Positions 11,391 through 24,226 of a stretch of DNA of 64,000 bases are shown in pieces. Position numbers and translations under genes: made by a program. Source of the stretch: Liopterus haemorrhoidalis (Eukaryota > Arthropoda > Insecta > Coleoptera > Dytiscidae); assembly GCA_963971575.1 (NCBI GenBank), contig OZ020611.1, positions 180,980,071 through 181,044,070 on the forward strand, given 5' to 3'. The notes under the pieces were generated by a model. That model searched no databases and was not told where the DNA came from. It worked only from the letters and a program-made list of their open reading frames with translations. Positions within the stretch are counted from its first letter, which is position 1, and every line of letters begins with the position of its first letter.

Positions 11391-14300
11391 GTATAATCTT
11401 GTCTGTATAACATTATTGTTTTGACGAGCGTGTCGAACATACAAAATTTTCTTTTGAAATTGTTGAGGAACTATTATAAACCAAGCTTTTCTTACTAACT
11501 TTAAAAACTTTTAGCTATTTCAGTAAAACAGTGTGCTACTCAAGTCTACTTGACTCTATTAGGTTAGAATCACGTATGATTTCATTTATAATCAAGCAGT
11601 AATCTAAACCTTCTGTAATATTTTATTCGCGTTGGAATGCGCGTAATAGGATGTCTTATTGTATTTATGATTTTTTTTCTATAATCTTCTTCCTATTTTT
11701 ATAAATAGGGCCCTCAAAACAGTTTAGTTTAAGGCCTCCAAATTCAACCCGTATTAACCACATGCCGATCAGAGTATCCTTGCTAAATATCTGCTAAATT
11801 CATTATTGAAATACTAATTGTGTCAAAAAAATAATGTAATATTTCAGACTCTTTTCAAGGTGCAAAAGCTTTTTCAAATGTACAGCAAAAGAATTAAATA
11901 CTAGGTAATTGTAGCAAAGAAAACAATTGTAATATTTTCCAGCATTGTGCAATCTACTATACGTTTTTCCTTTTGTTTAATTTTAAATTTTATAAAATGC
12001 AGAGAACGCCATTAAGGAGTACTAATTACCTACTTTAAGAGAAATTATACATTTATTCTAATTTTGTTTTAAATAGCTAAAATTTTTTCAATTTATTTTT
12101 TTACTTTAATTACATTTTTCTCCATGATTTATATTACACACATTGCTAATTATTGAAGATATTTTCGGAAACTTTAATTATGCAGTTGGGTAAAAAAGGC
12201 TTAAGATAAATATCTACTGGGCGCCTGTTCGGGGGACTGGGCGAAATTTATAGTGAGGAATGGGAAAATAGAATGTCAGTACATCCAGCTCTAGGACAGC
12301 GTATAGAACATAGCACAAAATACGAATACGATTTTGTTAACCTTTGGATACATTTTATTTATGATAATAATAGTAAATTTATTGAACCAATAACATATTA
12401 CATAATTGTTGTGGCTTCAAATCTTTATTAAACTATTTAAATATTGAACTTTTACACTAATTAATAGACAACAATAATACTTAAACAATAAATACCACTA
12501 GTCACTACACATAATCCACAGTTAATCGTCAGTTAACTATTCCATGTATATCACCATGCAGTCCAATCTAGTACAGGTATTCGAAAATTAAGTAACTCAA
12601 TCACCGTACTGAATTCACTTAGTATCTCCCCTTCAGTCACTTGTCCTTAATTGTCCTACTGAACTGACTCAGCCGCTTGAATAAGACTGACTCCACTAAC
12701 TTCTTAATTCTTAATGACTCGCTGAACTTTACTGTCTTAATAATACTGCCCCTCCGACTATAGGTCGAGAACCTCCGGTTATAAGGTACTCTAAAAGGTT
12801 CCATATATATTTAGAATATTCAGGTAGCTCGATGTTCAATGTTCGCTGCCCGTTTCTAAGGCTATTGTACATTTTGGAAAGACAGTTTTCATTACAATAC
12901 ATTGCATAGAAATTTTATCAATAATTTAACTCAATATCTTTAGCATTTATGGTGTATTAATTAGTTGGTTTAATTTATTTTAAGAAATAAAAATATCAAA
13001 CAAAGATTTTGGAAACAGTAGCATTTGATCAATTTGTATTGCGACGTCGGAATTGGAACTACTTCGCTAAAATGGACGCTAGACACGTAGCAAGAGGTGA
13101 ACCAAACCACTGGAATCGAAAATCCTGGACTGTCGGCTCCATGAGCATAAAAAAGTTGATTAAATTCACCAATACGATGGTATAAGGCGAAGGAAAGAAC
13201 TCTTGGGCTAGCTTGCATCGTATAGCTGGGAATATATTTAAATGGAAAGCTTCGATGATATAAGTGTCAACATGTTTCTGAAAAACAAAGATTATCTATT
13301 AATTGCCCTCTAAAACGATCTCACAAAAGTTTGAAAGATCATCTATCAGTAAATTTAGTAAAAGCTGGCATTTGATTGAGCTGATTGAGGCCAATAGTCG
13401 CCCCAACTGTCACTGTCCAAAAATAAGAACAATTTCAAAGTTCCAGGAATATACAAAAAATCAGAGGATACTGATAAGGTTGGAGAATCTTAAAGTGGCT
13501 TAGAAAAAAGTTACTTTTCCTTTTGATACACTTTTGTCAAAAAGTACTTGGTTTCTTGTAATGTCAATGATGAAACTCAACTCAACTAATTGTGCTGTAA
13601 TTGATAGTAACACAAATATATAAGTAACACTTTTAGAAAACTTGCGCATCTATGCTGGAACGCAACGGAGAATATGTTCATATTGAACATATTACATTAT
13701 CACTTTCCGAAGTTATTAGTTCCGGCACGAATTGTTACGGCAAATCTTCTCGGCGAGAATACTGGAGGGAATTGGAAGGTTTCGGAGGTGTTGGAACGCA
13801 AAGGCTTCGTTGTGTATAAACAGTACTGTAGAAAATGTTGTAAATAATGTTTATCATGCAGTAAACGTGACATGCAAGAAACGTTTGATGCATGATGATA
13901 TGTACGTGCTTTTAGGTGACCGAATAAAATAATAAATTAAACAACGCTTCTATAAAGACAGTAAAATAACATTATCAACAGTTTGTATGTGCTTCAAAAC
14001 TCAGTTCTGTATTAAGAAAATCTGCATGTGTAAAATTATTCAGTTTAACTATAAATTTATAAATCCTGATATTTGCATTTGGAATGGACGTGAAATGCGA
14101 CTGAAATTTAATGAATGGAACCAGTCCAAAGAGCATAGTACAACATGGGATTTTATAAATTCATAACGTACACAGATTCTACTACGAAAATAGCGTCACA
14201 GATTTTAATTCAGTCTAGTACACAGTGTTACCAACTTTAGTAAATGGCTTCAACTTTTGTTGAAAAAGATATGATCATAAGAGATTCAGTTAAAAAGGTA

Positions 14301-15170
14301 ATATTTTATGTACACAAACGTACTTCTGTCATTTTTTATAATAGACTGTGCTATTGTCTTGGATTTACCCCAAATATTTCCCGGAAGAAAGGAATTTATA
14401 TTCATTTGTTATATTAAACATGCGTCGCTTTATGCAAAATTCTAATTTTTTAATACACATATATTTTATTGAATGTAAAAATTTAAATTTGTATAATTAA
14501 CTATCTAATGAAATTCTCTGGTGGGCGGTGTACAGTCATTTTGGACACATAATCTCACATCTAATATTTACTGATGACAGCCTACTTACAGCTGCTCCGG
14601 AGCTATAAGTCCGGAGGAAATACAAAGTCTTCTGCTAAAATGATGTGGTCAATGCCGATTTCGGGCTTTACATCAACTTCATAAGACCATTATGAAAGTT
14701 GGTAGAGAAAACTATTGTTTATTGCGAAATAGTCTCTGTGTTCCAACATCTTTGTGCTCTTAATAATTATGTTGGTGACTGCGGGCAGAAAATACGACGT
14801 ACGATTCAATTGGGGAGAGCAACTATGTATCAATTGAGTAGGATTTCATATGAATAAGAGCATAAGACCAAAAGAGACAGTCTTGTTTGGGCATAGAATA
14901 CGTCTTTCTTCCCGGCTGGTATGGGATGTCATTGCCAGAAATCTAACGTAACGAAACTAGAATGGATTTCAAATGCTTACTGCTGCATGCACAATAGTCG
15001 GACGCATATGGCAATAGTATTATGTGATAAGTCATAGACGATGCATCATATCTACTACGACTTATCTCGACCTTGAGTTTTATATGGCGCTGGCGCGGTT
15101 AAACACGCAAGGCTAAAATAACGCGAGTCTTCACCACGTTTAAAATCATAACTCAACAATCAAAGAGTAA
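11391..15170. other. Unassigned region
   Basis: I see no recognisable protein family. 12180-12250 has GGGCGCCTGTTCGGGGG, which might be a decayed tRNA-like priming site, and 12410-12960 has LTR-like composition, but no second LTR copy was found. Open stretches at 12970-13218 and 13732-13932 have no family features and are not called genes. Confidence 0.4.
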
Positions 15171-15174
15171 AACG

Positions 15175-15710
15175 ATAGAAATGTCTGATGATGGAAGAAA
15201 GAAGACAAAATGAGGTAACATTAACCGCTGTTGAGCGTGCACGGTCTTGGAGATAGAGTTTAAAGCTGCGGCGGTCGGCGTCAACATGGCCGCTAGCACT
15301 TCCACGGGCAAGCCGGCGATGCCTATGGATGTGGACAAAGCAGAATCAACGAAAATGTTGTACCAAATCACAGTAGTTAGGTTACACTAAAATTGCAATG
15401 GTTACAGATGGTACGAGTCGAGAAATGACTGCAGGAGTGCGTAAGCGCCGCAATTAAGGAGCCACAATACAAGCGAGCGACCGACTACTCACGCTATTAT
15501 GACTTGCCCAATGCACAACTAAATAAAATGTTCATCGACAACTTATTCGGTCATACTTGCGTTGTGTGCGACCGTCTGTGGTTCAAGACCATCTTGAAGA
15601 AGAGAAAACCGCTCAAAAGATCCATAATTAAGAGTTCTGCAATACTAGAGTGGAAAAACAGCAAATTAATTTCCAAAACACAGTGTAAAATTGGAAAGAA
15701 GTGACAAAAA
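15175..15710 (+). pseudogene. Coding relic, helicase-type element N-terminal segment
   Basis: This is a GC-richer island. ATG at 15285 opens a frame reading MAASTSTGKPAMPMDVDKA. Further on, DYSRYYDLPNAQLNK leads into IDNLFGHTCVVCDRLWF at about 15530-15584. A CxxCDRLWF motif of this kind occurs in PIF1-like helicase proteins of insect transposable elements, so I infer a Helitron-type or related relic. Frames are broken between the two parts. The rest of the protein is absent. Confidence 0.4.
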
Positions 15711-15799
15711 TTTCGACTTAACTTTGAAATGTAGCAACGTTTCCAAAGAACATAAGTTAAACGATACAAGATTCTGGTGTAGGAAGAAAGAAGACTAAA

Positions 15800-17620
15800 T
15801 ACTGGACAAAAGAGGGGCTATTGTTATTATTTTTATTTATTTATTATATTCATTGTACAAAAATCTGCCAATTCACATGTTACGTATGAGAAATATAACA
15901 TATAAGTAAACAATAAAATAATCAGTAAAATACAAAGGAATTATACAGAAAAGAAATATATAAATATATAAATAAATACAAGAAATGAATTATGAACAAT
16001 CTGCAACGAATATTAGATCACTATCTCTGTATATCTATGTCTGATACAAATCAGTCAGACAAGACACAAAAGAAGAAAATGCCGAACTTATTGTGCAACA
16101 CCGATTGTATACAGTGATGGAGAGCGCTTTGTAAAGCTTCGAAGTGCGGATCATCATCAACTCGGGCATCGCGGATTCAGCGATTCCTATGTAAAAACGA
16201 ATTAAATTTATTGAAATGAATTAAATTAATTACTAACCATTGTTTAATTACTACACACAAGCAACACTGTCAGAGCAGATTTGTCCCCTGCCCTCATTTT
16301 TTCATATTTTTCTTAATGCGACAGAAAGGTAAACTTTTCACGAAAAAGATTATTAGAAATGTACTATGGGAGAGGAATGCTGAGAAAACCTTGGACAGTA
16401 AAAATGTTTTCAAGATATCAAAGAAATCCGAAGGACTGTTTTGAAATGTGATATTAATGTGCTGGATAAAATAAGAACAAATAGATGAAACAAGAGGAGT
16501 GCGAGACCGCGGAAGGCTAAGTAAGAAATATGCGTCGGACTGCACAGTCTAACCCGTAAGCAATGGTGATGATACACGCGGTAAATAAGCTTTAAACAGG
16601 GTTAGTTAGTTGGTTAAATGTTTTGGGGGAAGAGCATATGAGGTTATTAGAGCATATCACAGCCCGTGTTGGACACAGAACTTCCCACACTCAAGACGGT
16701 ATAATCATTATATATCCTTGGGCATCTTGCATAAGTTCTAGAAATGTAAAGCCCCTGGCTAATGTCAATAGGAACAATAACATTAAATTATATAGTCACT
16801 AGATAAATACATTTCCTATGCACACAGACTCCACTTTCCTGTTTGATAAATAAACTATAATTTCTAGTCTGCTAAACATAACACAGTTGACTTTTCTCTG
16901 TAAAGAACACAAGTAAGGCGTCAGAACGCACCCTCCAACTATTTGCAATAATATCATTACATCTGAATGCGCCCCTCTGCGTACACCAGATAAACTATCA
17001 TTCTACTATACGCCAACAACATATACTTTGTATGTGACGTCACTACTGCGTACTTAGGGGTAAGTTATCCCCTAAACTACTTATGTTTATATTATAGTAT
17101 TCAAATACTTCCCTTGAGGAATTGGTTAAGATTTAACATAGATACAGTATGATTTTAGTTGAGGGAGTAGAAGTCCTCTCAACACCCGCTAGAGGGTTAC
17201 TACTTAGCCCTTCCGGGACTTATCTTCTCGTACACTAAGACAATAATCTGCAAAACTACACCCTGTATACGTAACATTTTTCTGTTTTCTTTTATGATGT
17301 GTTAACAGAAATTCTTATCCCCAGTCAAAAGAATAAAAGTGACATAATTGAAAATCGTCCAAAATATGAGAGCGCCAAAGCACCAATGGTGTATGTCCCA
17401 TTTTGTTTATTCTAGAAACAAACCGATTTACTAAATTTTCTGTATTAAATTACATTCTGTTTGAAATACTTATACATTTAATACCAGGAGAAGTGACATG
17501 AGTTGCTCCACCTTAGCAGTTGATAGATTTGTGTTTGCAATTTGTGCCACCGCATGTAACCAGTTTTTTGAAAATGTGACTAACACCACTTTCTCTATTA
17601 TAAACTAGCTATATTCCGGT
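15800..17620. other. Unassigned region
   Basis: AT-rich sequence with no recognised protein, RNA or repeat family. 15820-15850 is a TTATTT-rich stretch. A slightly GC-richer patch at 17180-17220 shows no motif. Confidence 0.4.
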
Positions 17621-17639
17621 ACTCCAAGATTAAAACCAA

Positions 17640-18085
17640 TCTATCATTGGTGATAGTCTATAGCCTACAAATATTCATTTAATCGAAAAAATGCATAAAA
17701 CAAAAAAGATTATTTTTTATTATAAACAATTTTTGTCATATACGTTTTTGATGTTGTCAATAATAAGGGAGATATATTAAAAGATTAGTTTTAGGGTGTC
17801 CCACGTAACTCCCCAAATATTTACTTAAATGAAAAAATACATAAAAATTAGAAATTCATTTCCTTATTATAAACTTTTTTAGCCAATACGATTACAATGT
17901 TTAGCCCAATGTTTAGCCAATAATAACGTAGATATGTCTAGATTCAAGTCAGGGTGCTCATCGTTACTTCTCAAATATTCATCCAATAGAAAAAAATACA
18001 TCCAACAAAAAATTTATTGTCTTATTACAAACAATTTTAGTATGATAGATTTTTCTGTTGTCAATAACAAGGGAGATATTTTCCA
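17640..18085 (+). repeat. Three diverged tandem units of about 150 bp
   Basis: Three successive blocks share CAAATATTCAT-like starts, an ATTATAAAC segment and an AATAAGGGAGATAT-like end (near 17668, 17818 and 17975). They are decayed direct repeats with no coding content. Confidence 0.6.
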
Positions 18086-18199
18086 GTAAACAGTTTTAAC
18101 CCTGAAACACCCCCTTAGAATTATTGTTTTGAGATGCCATATAGCCTATTTTCTAATCTTGGTTCTATTGTATCATCATACCAAATTTCCTTAATATAT

Positions 18200-19250
18200 C
18201 GTCGGCTGAAAATAATACGGTTGTATGTCGAAGTGTATTACATTTCAGAAAACAAGCTTCCAAAATTTTGACATGGAAAAAACCAATATAAGATTACAAT
18301 ACAAGGAAGAAATTTTTTTAATAACTATATATTGATATGTTATTGTCATTAACGCATTATTTTGAAAAAAAAAAAAAAATTGAATAATACCATTTTAACA
18401 ATTTGAAAAATGAACATACAACTTTGTGATTAAGAAACTTACACTTACGTTACATACAGCTTTGTAGTTCAAAGTAATATCGGGGGGCGAATTCAGTTTA
18501 TAGGTAAAGCTTCAGTTTTTAGGATTCTGAAAATTGTTAAAAATGTACCAGAAAAGGTAAAAGAAATATTAGTCACGTATTAAATTATTATTTGATTAAA
18601 TAACACAATAAATTAAACAATATGCTTGCAAAATAATAACAAATTAAACATTAATCTTACAAAAAATTAAGATAATTTGAACTGAAACTGAAACATTCGA
18701 AATAAAAAAAATTAAACGAAATAATTTGTAATTTTTATTATTTTCTTGACATTTACTTTCTTGGCAATATTGTTTCATAATAAGATTTATCCATAGTAGG
18801 CATCCAATCCAGCATAGATTTTAAAGCGATTACCTTGTTTTCTGGTAACGGATTTTTATTTGTAGAAACCTTAATGTCTCTAAATATATTTAACAAATCT
18901 TCAATACCTTGTTTTATTCTTTTTAATATTTTTTGTAACCCAGGTTCCCGAAAAAGATGTTTTATATTTAACATAAAAGGTGTTGTATGTCAAACATACA
19001 ACCATAAATTATGAATTAAAAAAAAACAATTAAAATACAAGGGTGTATGTTTTAACATACAACTATGTTTTGTAAGTTTTTTATTTTTTAAGACATACAA
19101 CTATGGTTTTCTGCTTTTTTCTCCGACACCGGTAATGCTATCTTATGGAAATTATTGTAACAAGTAGGTTACGTGACATACAACTCTATAGTATTGAAAA
19201 GTGCATTTGACAAAAAATGTCACATACAACCTTATTATTTTCAGCCGACG
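18200..19250. mobile_element. Unnamed TIR element rich in ACATACAAC
   Basis: The ends are inverted: CGTCGGCTGAAAATAATA on the left and the same word inverted at 19233-19250. Both sides carry ATAT (18196-18199 and 19251-19254), a possible 4-bp target duplication. The word ACATACAAC or its complement appears at least eight times, next to both ends and inside (18222, 18414, 18982, 18995, 19055, 19093, 19174 and 19222 regions). I could not place it in a superfamily. Confidence 0.75.
18753..18974 (-). CDS. Short unrecognised ORF inside the ACATACAAC element
   Basis: A 73-codon frame with a true ATG start, reading MLNIKHLFREPGLQKIL and ending DKSYYETILPRK. It is lysine- and leucine-rich and probably helical, with no membrane segment and no motif I recognise. 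It is the only sizeable open frame in the 1051-bp element, so it may be the remnant of the element's own protein. It may also be a chance frame. Confidence 0.3.
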   Translation of the reverse strand: MLNIKHLFREPGLQKILKRIKQGIEDLLNIFRDIKVSTNKNPLPENKVIALKSMLDWMPTMDKSYYETILPRK

Positions 19251-19254
19251 ATAT

Positions 19255-20997
19255 GACGATCCATTTTTACGTGAATCTTGAACAGATAAGCAGACAGTAT
19301 TGCATTTTTTACGGATATCGTTTTATAATCAGCTTAAACGCTTAGAAACCAAATATGAGGACGACGTCCCCCCCTAAAACTAAAATCTTTTAATACTTCT
19401 TATTATTTACTATATGTGGCGCCCGTTGCGCTGGTTTCGTAGGAGAGACGCAGGCGTCACATAGGTCTACGACTAAGATCGTAGGACCCGCCACACGTGG
19501 TGACCAATAAACGGTTCTGCTGAGAAATTTGTGATGTCCGGATTTAACCTGCAGCAGAATTGCAGGTAAATCGTTGAAAAAGGGGGGCGCGTTACTTCAG
19601 AGCAGAGTTATACTCACAAACAAAAAAAGGACAGGCAGGGTTCAGACGTATTTCACTCCAAGGGGTTATGCTTGGAGACTTATTACATGTGGTTTGGTTT
19701 TCCCTGGGAGTAAAGGTATTCGAAGGGGCCCACACAGTGGTTCTGGAGGAGTAATAACACAATTCTGTCCTCTTGAATCCCTACTCAGCCGTTGAAATCG
19801 TAGAACTGCTCTGAGTAACACGAAAAATTATTTTGAATAATTTTTATAACAAACAAAATTAAATGGGGAAAATGTAGCGGAAATTTGTATAAATAAAGTT
19901 TTACAAATATATGTTTCTCCCCGACACAACCAGATACATTGGGGTGAGAAACTATACACAAATTAATATTCAATTTACAATTTTCAGAATCTAAATTAAC
20001 AAGTGGCACAAATAACAATGTGCGCACGCACAGGTACTGAACTGTGCGGCGCGTCAAAATACAATGAAAAAATATGAATTGAAAGGTGTACTCACGCGTT
20101 CCGTATGAAAATACGGAAAAATACTTAGCGTGGAGTACAGATACAGGAGTTGGCTTCAGTTATCCACAATCGGACTCTACAATATCCTGGTGGAATCGCC
20201 GATGTCGGTTGATTACTGGCCCAACTTCTGGAGTGGTCTAATATCAAAATAACTCTTCTTGACGCGATCCAAAACGGGGGTTTTTTCCTTGTAAAAAACG
20301 TAGATCCCGAAGGTGGTCAAGCACAAATTCTAGTTTACCAAATAGCTCGCAGCCTCGTCTTGGTAAACTCGAAACACAGTATATTGATATTATGCAAAAA
20401 ACTCAAAAGACGTCTGTTCTCGATGAAAGACAATCGAGTAGTCGCCGTCTCAGACAGAATTATACAAGATTCTAGCGGTTCATACAATGAACGCTAGAAT
20501 TGTATATGAAAAATAAGAATTCATAAAAATTACCAAAAGCGGTAATTTTGAATAGTTTTGCGACTCAAGTGGTCGCAACACTATACATTCAAATTTTAAA
20601 CGGAAAAATGTGTTTAGAATGAGTAAACATTTCATATTCTACAGTTTATATAAGATAATTTTGGGGGCCGAGAGGAGTGTTACTTACAAAGTTGAAATAT
20701 TTCATTTATCATTTACTTAACAGCAAAAAAGTATAAACGAAAAGTTGTAAAGAACGAAGAAAAGATTCTTCTTTGTTCAATGCAGATTTTATTAAAATAT
20801 GTATTTATATATGTATTTATATGTATTTGTATAAAATTTATATAATATATAATAAAAGTCTTAAACTGAACCTATTAGAGAACCGGGAAATTTACAAAAA
20901 TAATAACTCTGGAATTCCCTTAATGAATGACCAGATAAATATTTACAACTCACCCTTAATATTCGGAAGAAAATCCCTTTTCTGCTAATAATGTTTA
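19255..20997. other. Unassigned, possibly LTR-derived segment
   Basis: This stretch is less AT-rich in parts. 19418 has TGGCGCCCGTTGCGC, similar to the start of a primer-binding site, and 20630-20690 has TATATAA followed by GGGGGCCGAGAGGAGTG. I found no paired LTR and no gag or pol coding, so an LTR origin is only a guess. A small hairpin (CCGTATGAAAATACGG) lies at 20100-20115. Confidence 0.35.
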
Positions 20998-20999
20998 TA

Positions 21000-21902
21000 C
21001 GAGGTGTGTAAATTAAGTAACTGGACTGGCAATATTTGGGACGCGGGACTTGGAGGGGCGGCAGGTGAAAATGTGATACGCCTTCACTTCACTAGTTTGA
21101 AGTCGCTAGAGTAATTTTGTTGTCCGTAGCGATCTTTTTCGTGAAACAGTTTTTTCTAGTGCGTTCTAAAAATGAGTGACATTAATTTCGAACAACGGTG
21201 TGCTATCAGGTTTTGCTTCAGACTTGGGCACAGTGCTACGGAAACAGTTGCAAAACTTCAGCAGGCCTACGGAGACAGTGTTTTGTAAAGGACCCAGGTT
21301 TTTTGGTGGTTTAAGGCATTTTCAGAAGGAAGAGAGTTGATTGAAGAAGAATCACGCAGCGGAAGGCTTTCATCTTCAAGAATCGATGAAAATGTCGACA
21401 GAATCCGAGATCTTGAGCGTTCTGATCATCGGTTTACGTCAGAATGATCGGGAAAGAATTGAATTTGACTCACACTACCGTTTATCAGATTTTGACCAAT
21501 GACTTGGGGATAAGAAAATTCTGCGCAAAATGGTTCCAAAAAACCTTTCAATAAAAAATTTTGTGGCCAGTCAAAACATTCCTGTGGCTCCTCGGCCTCC
21601 TTATTCGTGTGACTTGAGTCGTTGTAACTTTTTTCTCTTCCCAAGATTGAAAAATCATCTAAAGGAACGTCATTTTGGGACCCTCGAAAACATTCAAACG
21701 TCCGTAACCGACCAGCTTAAAGCTATTTCAGTATCCGAGTTCCAGCAGGAGGGCTTTTTTGCTATGAGGATTGGAATGGAAGAACCGTCTCCAGCGTTGT
21801 GTGGCTTCCGAAGAAGTTGTTCTGAGGGTGACAATATTGAAATGTAATTCTATTCGAATAAAAAATTTGAAATCAGTCCGGTTACTTAATTTATACACCT
21901 CG
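21000..21902 (+). mobile_element. Internally deleted mariner element
   Basis: The terminal repeats CGAGGTGTGTAAATTAAGTA and its inverted partner ending 21902 are flanked by the mariner target TA (20998-20999 and 21903-21904). The length is 903 bp, against about 1.3 kb for full mariners. The missing part is in the transposase core, so the copy is non-autonomous. Confidence 0.95.
21172..21847 (+). pseudogene. Mariner transposase, internally deleted
   Basis: The frame starts at an ATG with MSDINFEQRCAIRFCFRLG, the N-terminal helix-turn-helix region, and stops after GDSVL. It continues as FWWFKAFSEGRELIEEESRSG (linker region), then after another stop IGKELNLTHTTVYQIL and AKMVPKNLS. It then jumps straight to PRPPYSCDLSRCNFFLFPRL, which holds the last catalytic aspartate (usual context YSPDLAPCDFFLFP). 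The segment with the first two catalytic acids is gone. Two in-frame stops and the deletion make it inactive. Confidence 0.92.
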
Positions 21903-21904
21903 TA

Positions 21905-22955
21905 CTTTTATTCCCTACCATTGATATTAGTTTCTACAGAATGTATTTGTTAAAAATAAGTTTAGTTTGTAATTTGAACTCCTGTTGATGGCGTCACTGC
22001 CAAAATACGCATAGAGTAACATTAAATTTATAGAAACTAACAGAGTGTTTTATTTATTTATTAATTTTATATTAACTTTGTTTCATCGAGAATACACGGA
22101 CTCCTCTGTCAATTATATATAAAAAAATTGTTTAGATTGAAGAAATGTTTCTTTTCAGTTATAAGATGCCTATAAACGATGTATTTCATTACTTACTTGA
22201 CATCAAAAATATATATAAAAGAATAGTTTAGAAGAAAGAAACGATTATTTTCTGTTCTACATGAAATGTAAATATGTATCTCATATCATTTATGTTAACA
22301 AACACATCACAGAAACCGTATAAGGTAAGGTACAGGCACGCCAGCTAGTGATTTAGTAAAGTTAGAATTATTGAATTACTATACCATATATTAAAATAAA
22401 AAATATTATGAACAGTTGAAAAGCTGAATGAAATATAATATGTAAATATAAAACATGACATTTATGAATTAATAAATTAGGTGCTTTCCATTCTTTCAAT
22501 TATAATATTGCGTGATAAAGAATTATCGCCTTTAAAATATGCTGATTTAACACAATGCACGATGTAATATCAACAAAAACAATGTTTCACATTTTATCAA
22601 AAAGGCAGGTAGGTCCGCCACCGCTACTAATCACCGACCGTAAATTTTGTGTAATGATTTATACTGATTCCGTATCTTTGGCACTGTAAGATTTATGTTA
22701 CATTATAATTTCAGTTTATGTGTCACTGTTACTACATTGCTACTGTTTCGTTTAACTGCATAAATATTAGACTCTCAGTGAAATATGACATTTTTACAAT
22801 TCTGTTAATTCTTGTTTATGTCACATAACAATCATTTTAGAATATTTCTCAACGAAAAAAACGTATTAATCATTTTTTTCCACCTGGCGTAAAGTAGGTA
22901 TTTTACGTACACATTACAGTGTCTAAAGTAGTACTTTTAAGCATTAGTGTACTAG
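21905..22955. other. Unassigned spacer
   Basis: AT-rich, with no recognisable gene, repeat end or RNA. Confidence 0.4.
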
Positions 22956-23334
22956 AGGCTTGTTGGAGCAACAGCCTCAAACTAGATAAGTAATCAACCC
23001 TTAAAATTTTCGTGTGTGCATAATGTCTTCTGCAGGTAGACGCCAATTTTTTGGAGGGTTTATCCTTGGGCGTTATTAATTATCATAGCAAAGGCAACTC
23101 TCAGTCGAAACTGGAACCTGGTCTTTAAAACTGGCATATTTTGGAATGAAAACAATATTACCCCTTTTCCAACACCCGTTTTGACCTCTAACTTTACACA
23201 TTTTTTCATAAAGCAGCGTGCCACCATGCGAATACCATTTACTAAACCTGAATTCAAGTTCATATTCCTGATCAGCCTAGCGACAATGCCAACTTTTAAA
23301 TTGAGTTTATGTGGTATCAATCCTGAAAGTGTAA
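22956..23334 (-). pseudogene. PIF1/Helitron-type helicase C-terminal relic
   Basis: The minus strand reads IPHKLNLKVG, VARLIRNMNLNSGLVNGIR, then RVAFAMIINNAQG, a stop, and TLQKIGVYLQ. This order (PPHKLNLKVG, LxRNLNxxxGLCNGTR, FAMTINKSQGQTL) is characteristic of the last helicase motifs of PIF1-like proteins, including those of Helitrons. The stop replaces the Q after the final AQG. The relic is cut at 23334 by a mariner insertion; across the insertion the frame seems to continue as GYLNS at 24229-24245. Nucleotide-binding motifs are absent. Confidence 0.85.
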
Positions 23335-23336
23335 TA

Positions 23337-24226
23337 CGAGGGCTTTTTTTTAAGTTCCGTTAGGTTGACAATTGAAACTCAGTTGCCATTGTTAAGCGGT
23401 GATTGCGCGGTCGAGCTTAACAGTCAATCTGTCAGTACTTCTCAACCAATTCGGCCATTACGTGCCGTAGTTTTGATGTGAGCATTGTTTTATCATAGCT
23501 ACTACAATTGAAGATCCCGACGCATGTAAGATTCGTTCTGTGATCCGTTTTGCTACAATCAAAACGCAAAAATGTGGCAGGAATTCATCGAGAATTGAGT
23601 ATTGTGTATGGAGAAAACATTATGAGTGATAGTGCAGTGCGAAATTGGTGTAGCGAAGGACGAACTGATGTCCATAATGAAGGGGGTCAAGGAAGAAAGT
23701 TTGTAGCAACAGAAGACATTTTCGAAAAAGTGAACAAAGTAATTCATGAGTGCCGAGAGTTTCTGAACTCTCAACGGATGTCGACGGAGAGCAATACAGA
23801 AAAAAAGAGTGGAATGTTGTCATCACAATGCCTGATGACAACATGCCACTGCACTCCTTCATGATAATGCACGTCCTCATACCGCAGCAGAAACAAATGT
23901 ACTGCTCAAGAATGTACAGCCCGGGTTTGACACTAAGCGATTTTCATTTGTTCACCAGGATGAAAGTGTGGTTGGAAAAGAAGCGGTTCAGCATTAGTGA
24001 GGAGCTGAAAACCAATGTGCAAGATTGGCTGAGAACCCGGGCGGCAAAATGGTATGAGGAGCGTATACAAAAACTGGTTTCCCGTTTCGACAAATGTCTT
24101 AATGTTTGTGGCGACTACGTTGAAAATTAATTTCGATGTATGTGTAACTCTTGTGTATATTAAAACTTTTCTATTATCCTTTTTGTTTTTTATTAACTCA
24201 ACGTAACTTAAAAAAAATAGCTCTCG
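23337..24226 (+). mobile_element. Second internally deleted mariner element
   Basis: Inverted ends start CGAGGGCTTTTTTTT and CGAGAGCTATTTTTTTT (the latter read on the other strand), flanked by TA (23335-23336 and 24227-24228). At 890 bp it lacks several hundred bases of transposase. Its sequence differs from the element at 21000, so it is a different mariner subfamily. It is inserted in the helicase relic. Confidence 0.93.
23500..24130 (+). pseudogene. Mariner transposase, deleted and frameshifted
   Basis: Readable parts are KIRSVIRFA, then in a shifted frame AGIHRELSIVYGENIMSD and VRNWCSEGRTDVHNE, the N-terminal DNA-binding and linker regions. After a deletion come LLHDNARPHTAAETNVLL (the region around the second catalytic aspartate, HDNARPH) and, after another shift, LSDFHLFTRMKVWL and KLVSRFDKCLNVCGDYVEN at the C terminus. 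The last catalytic aspartate is replaced in the context SPGLTLSD. It is inactive. Confidence 0.9.

Noticed and set aside
12180..12960. LTR retrotransposon with a lysine-type primer site
   Set aside because: Only a partial GGCGCCTGTTCGGG word is present; no paired LTR, gag or pol was found.
15153..15371. Minus-strand 72-codon frame
   Set aside because: The plus strand of the same stretch carries the more convincing coding relic (MAASTSTGKP).
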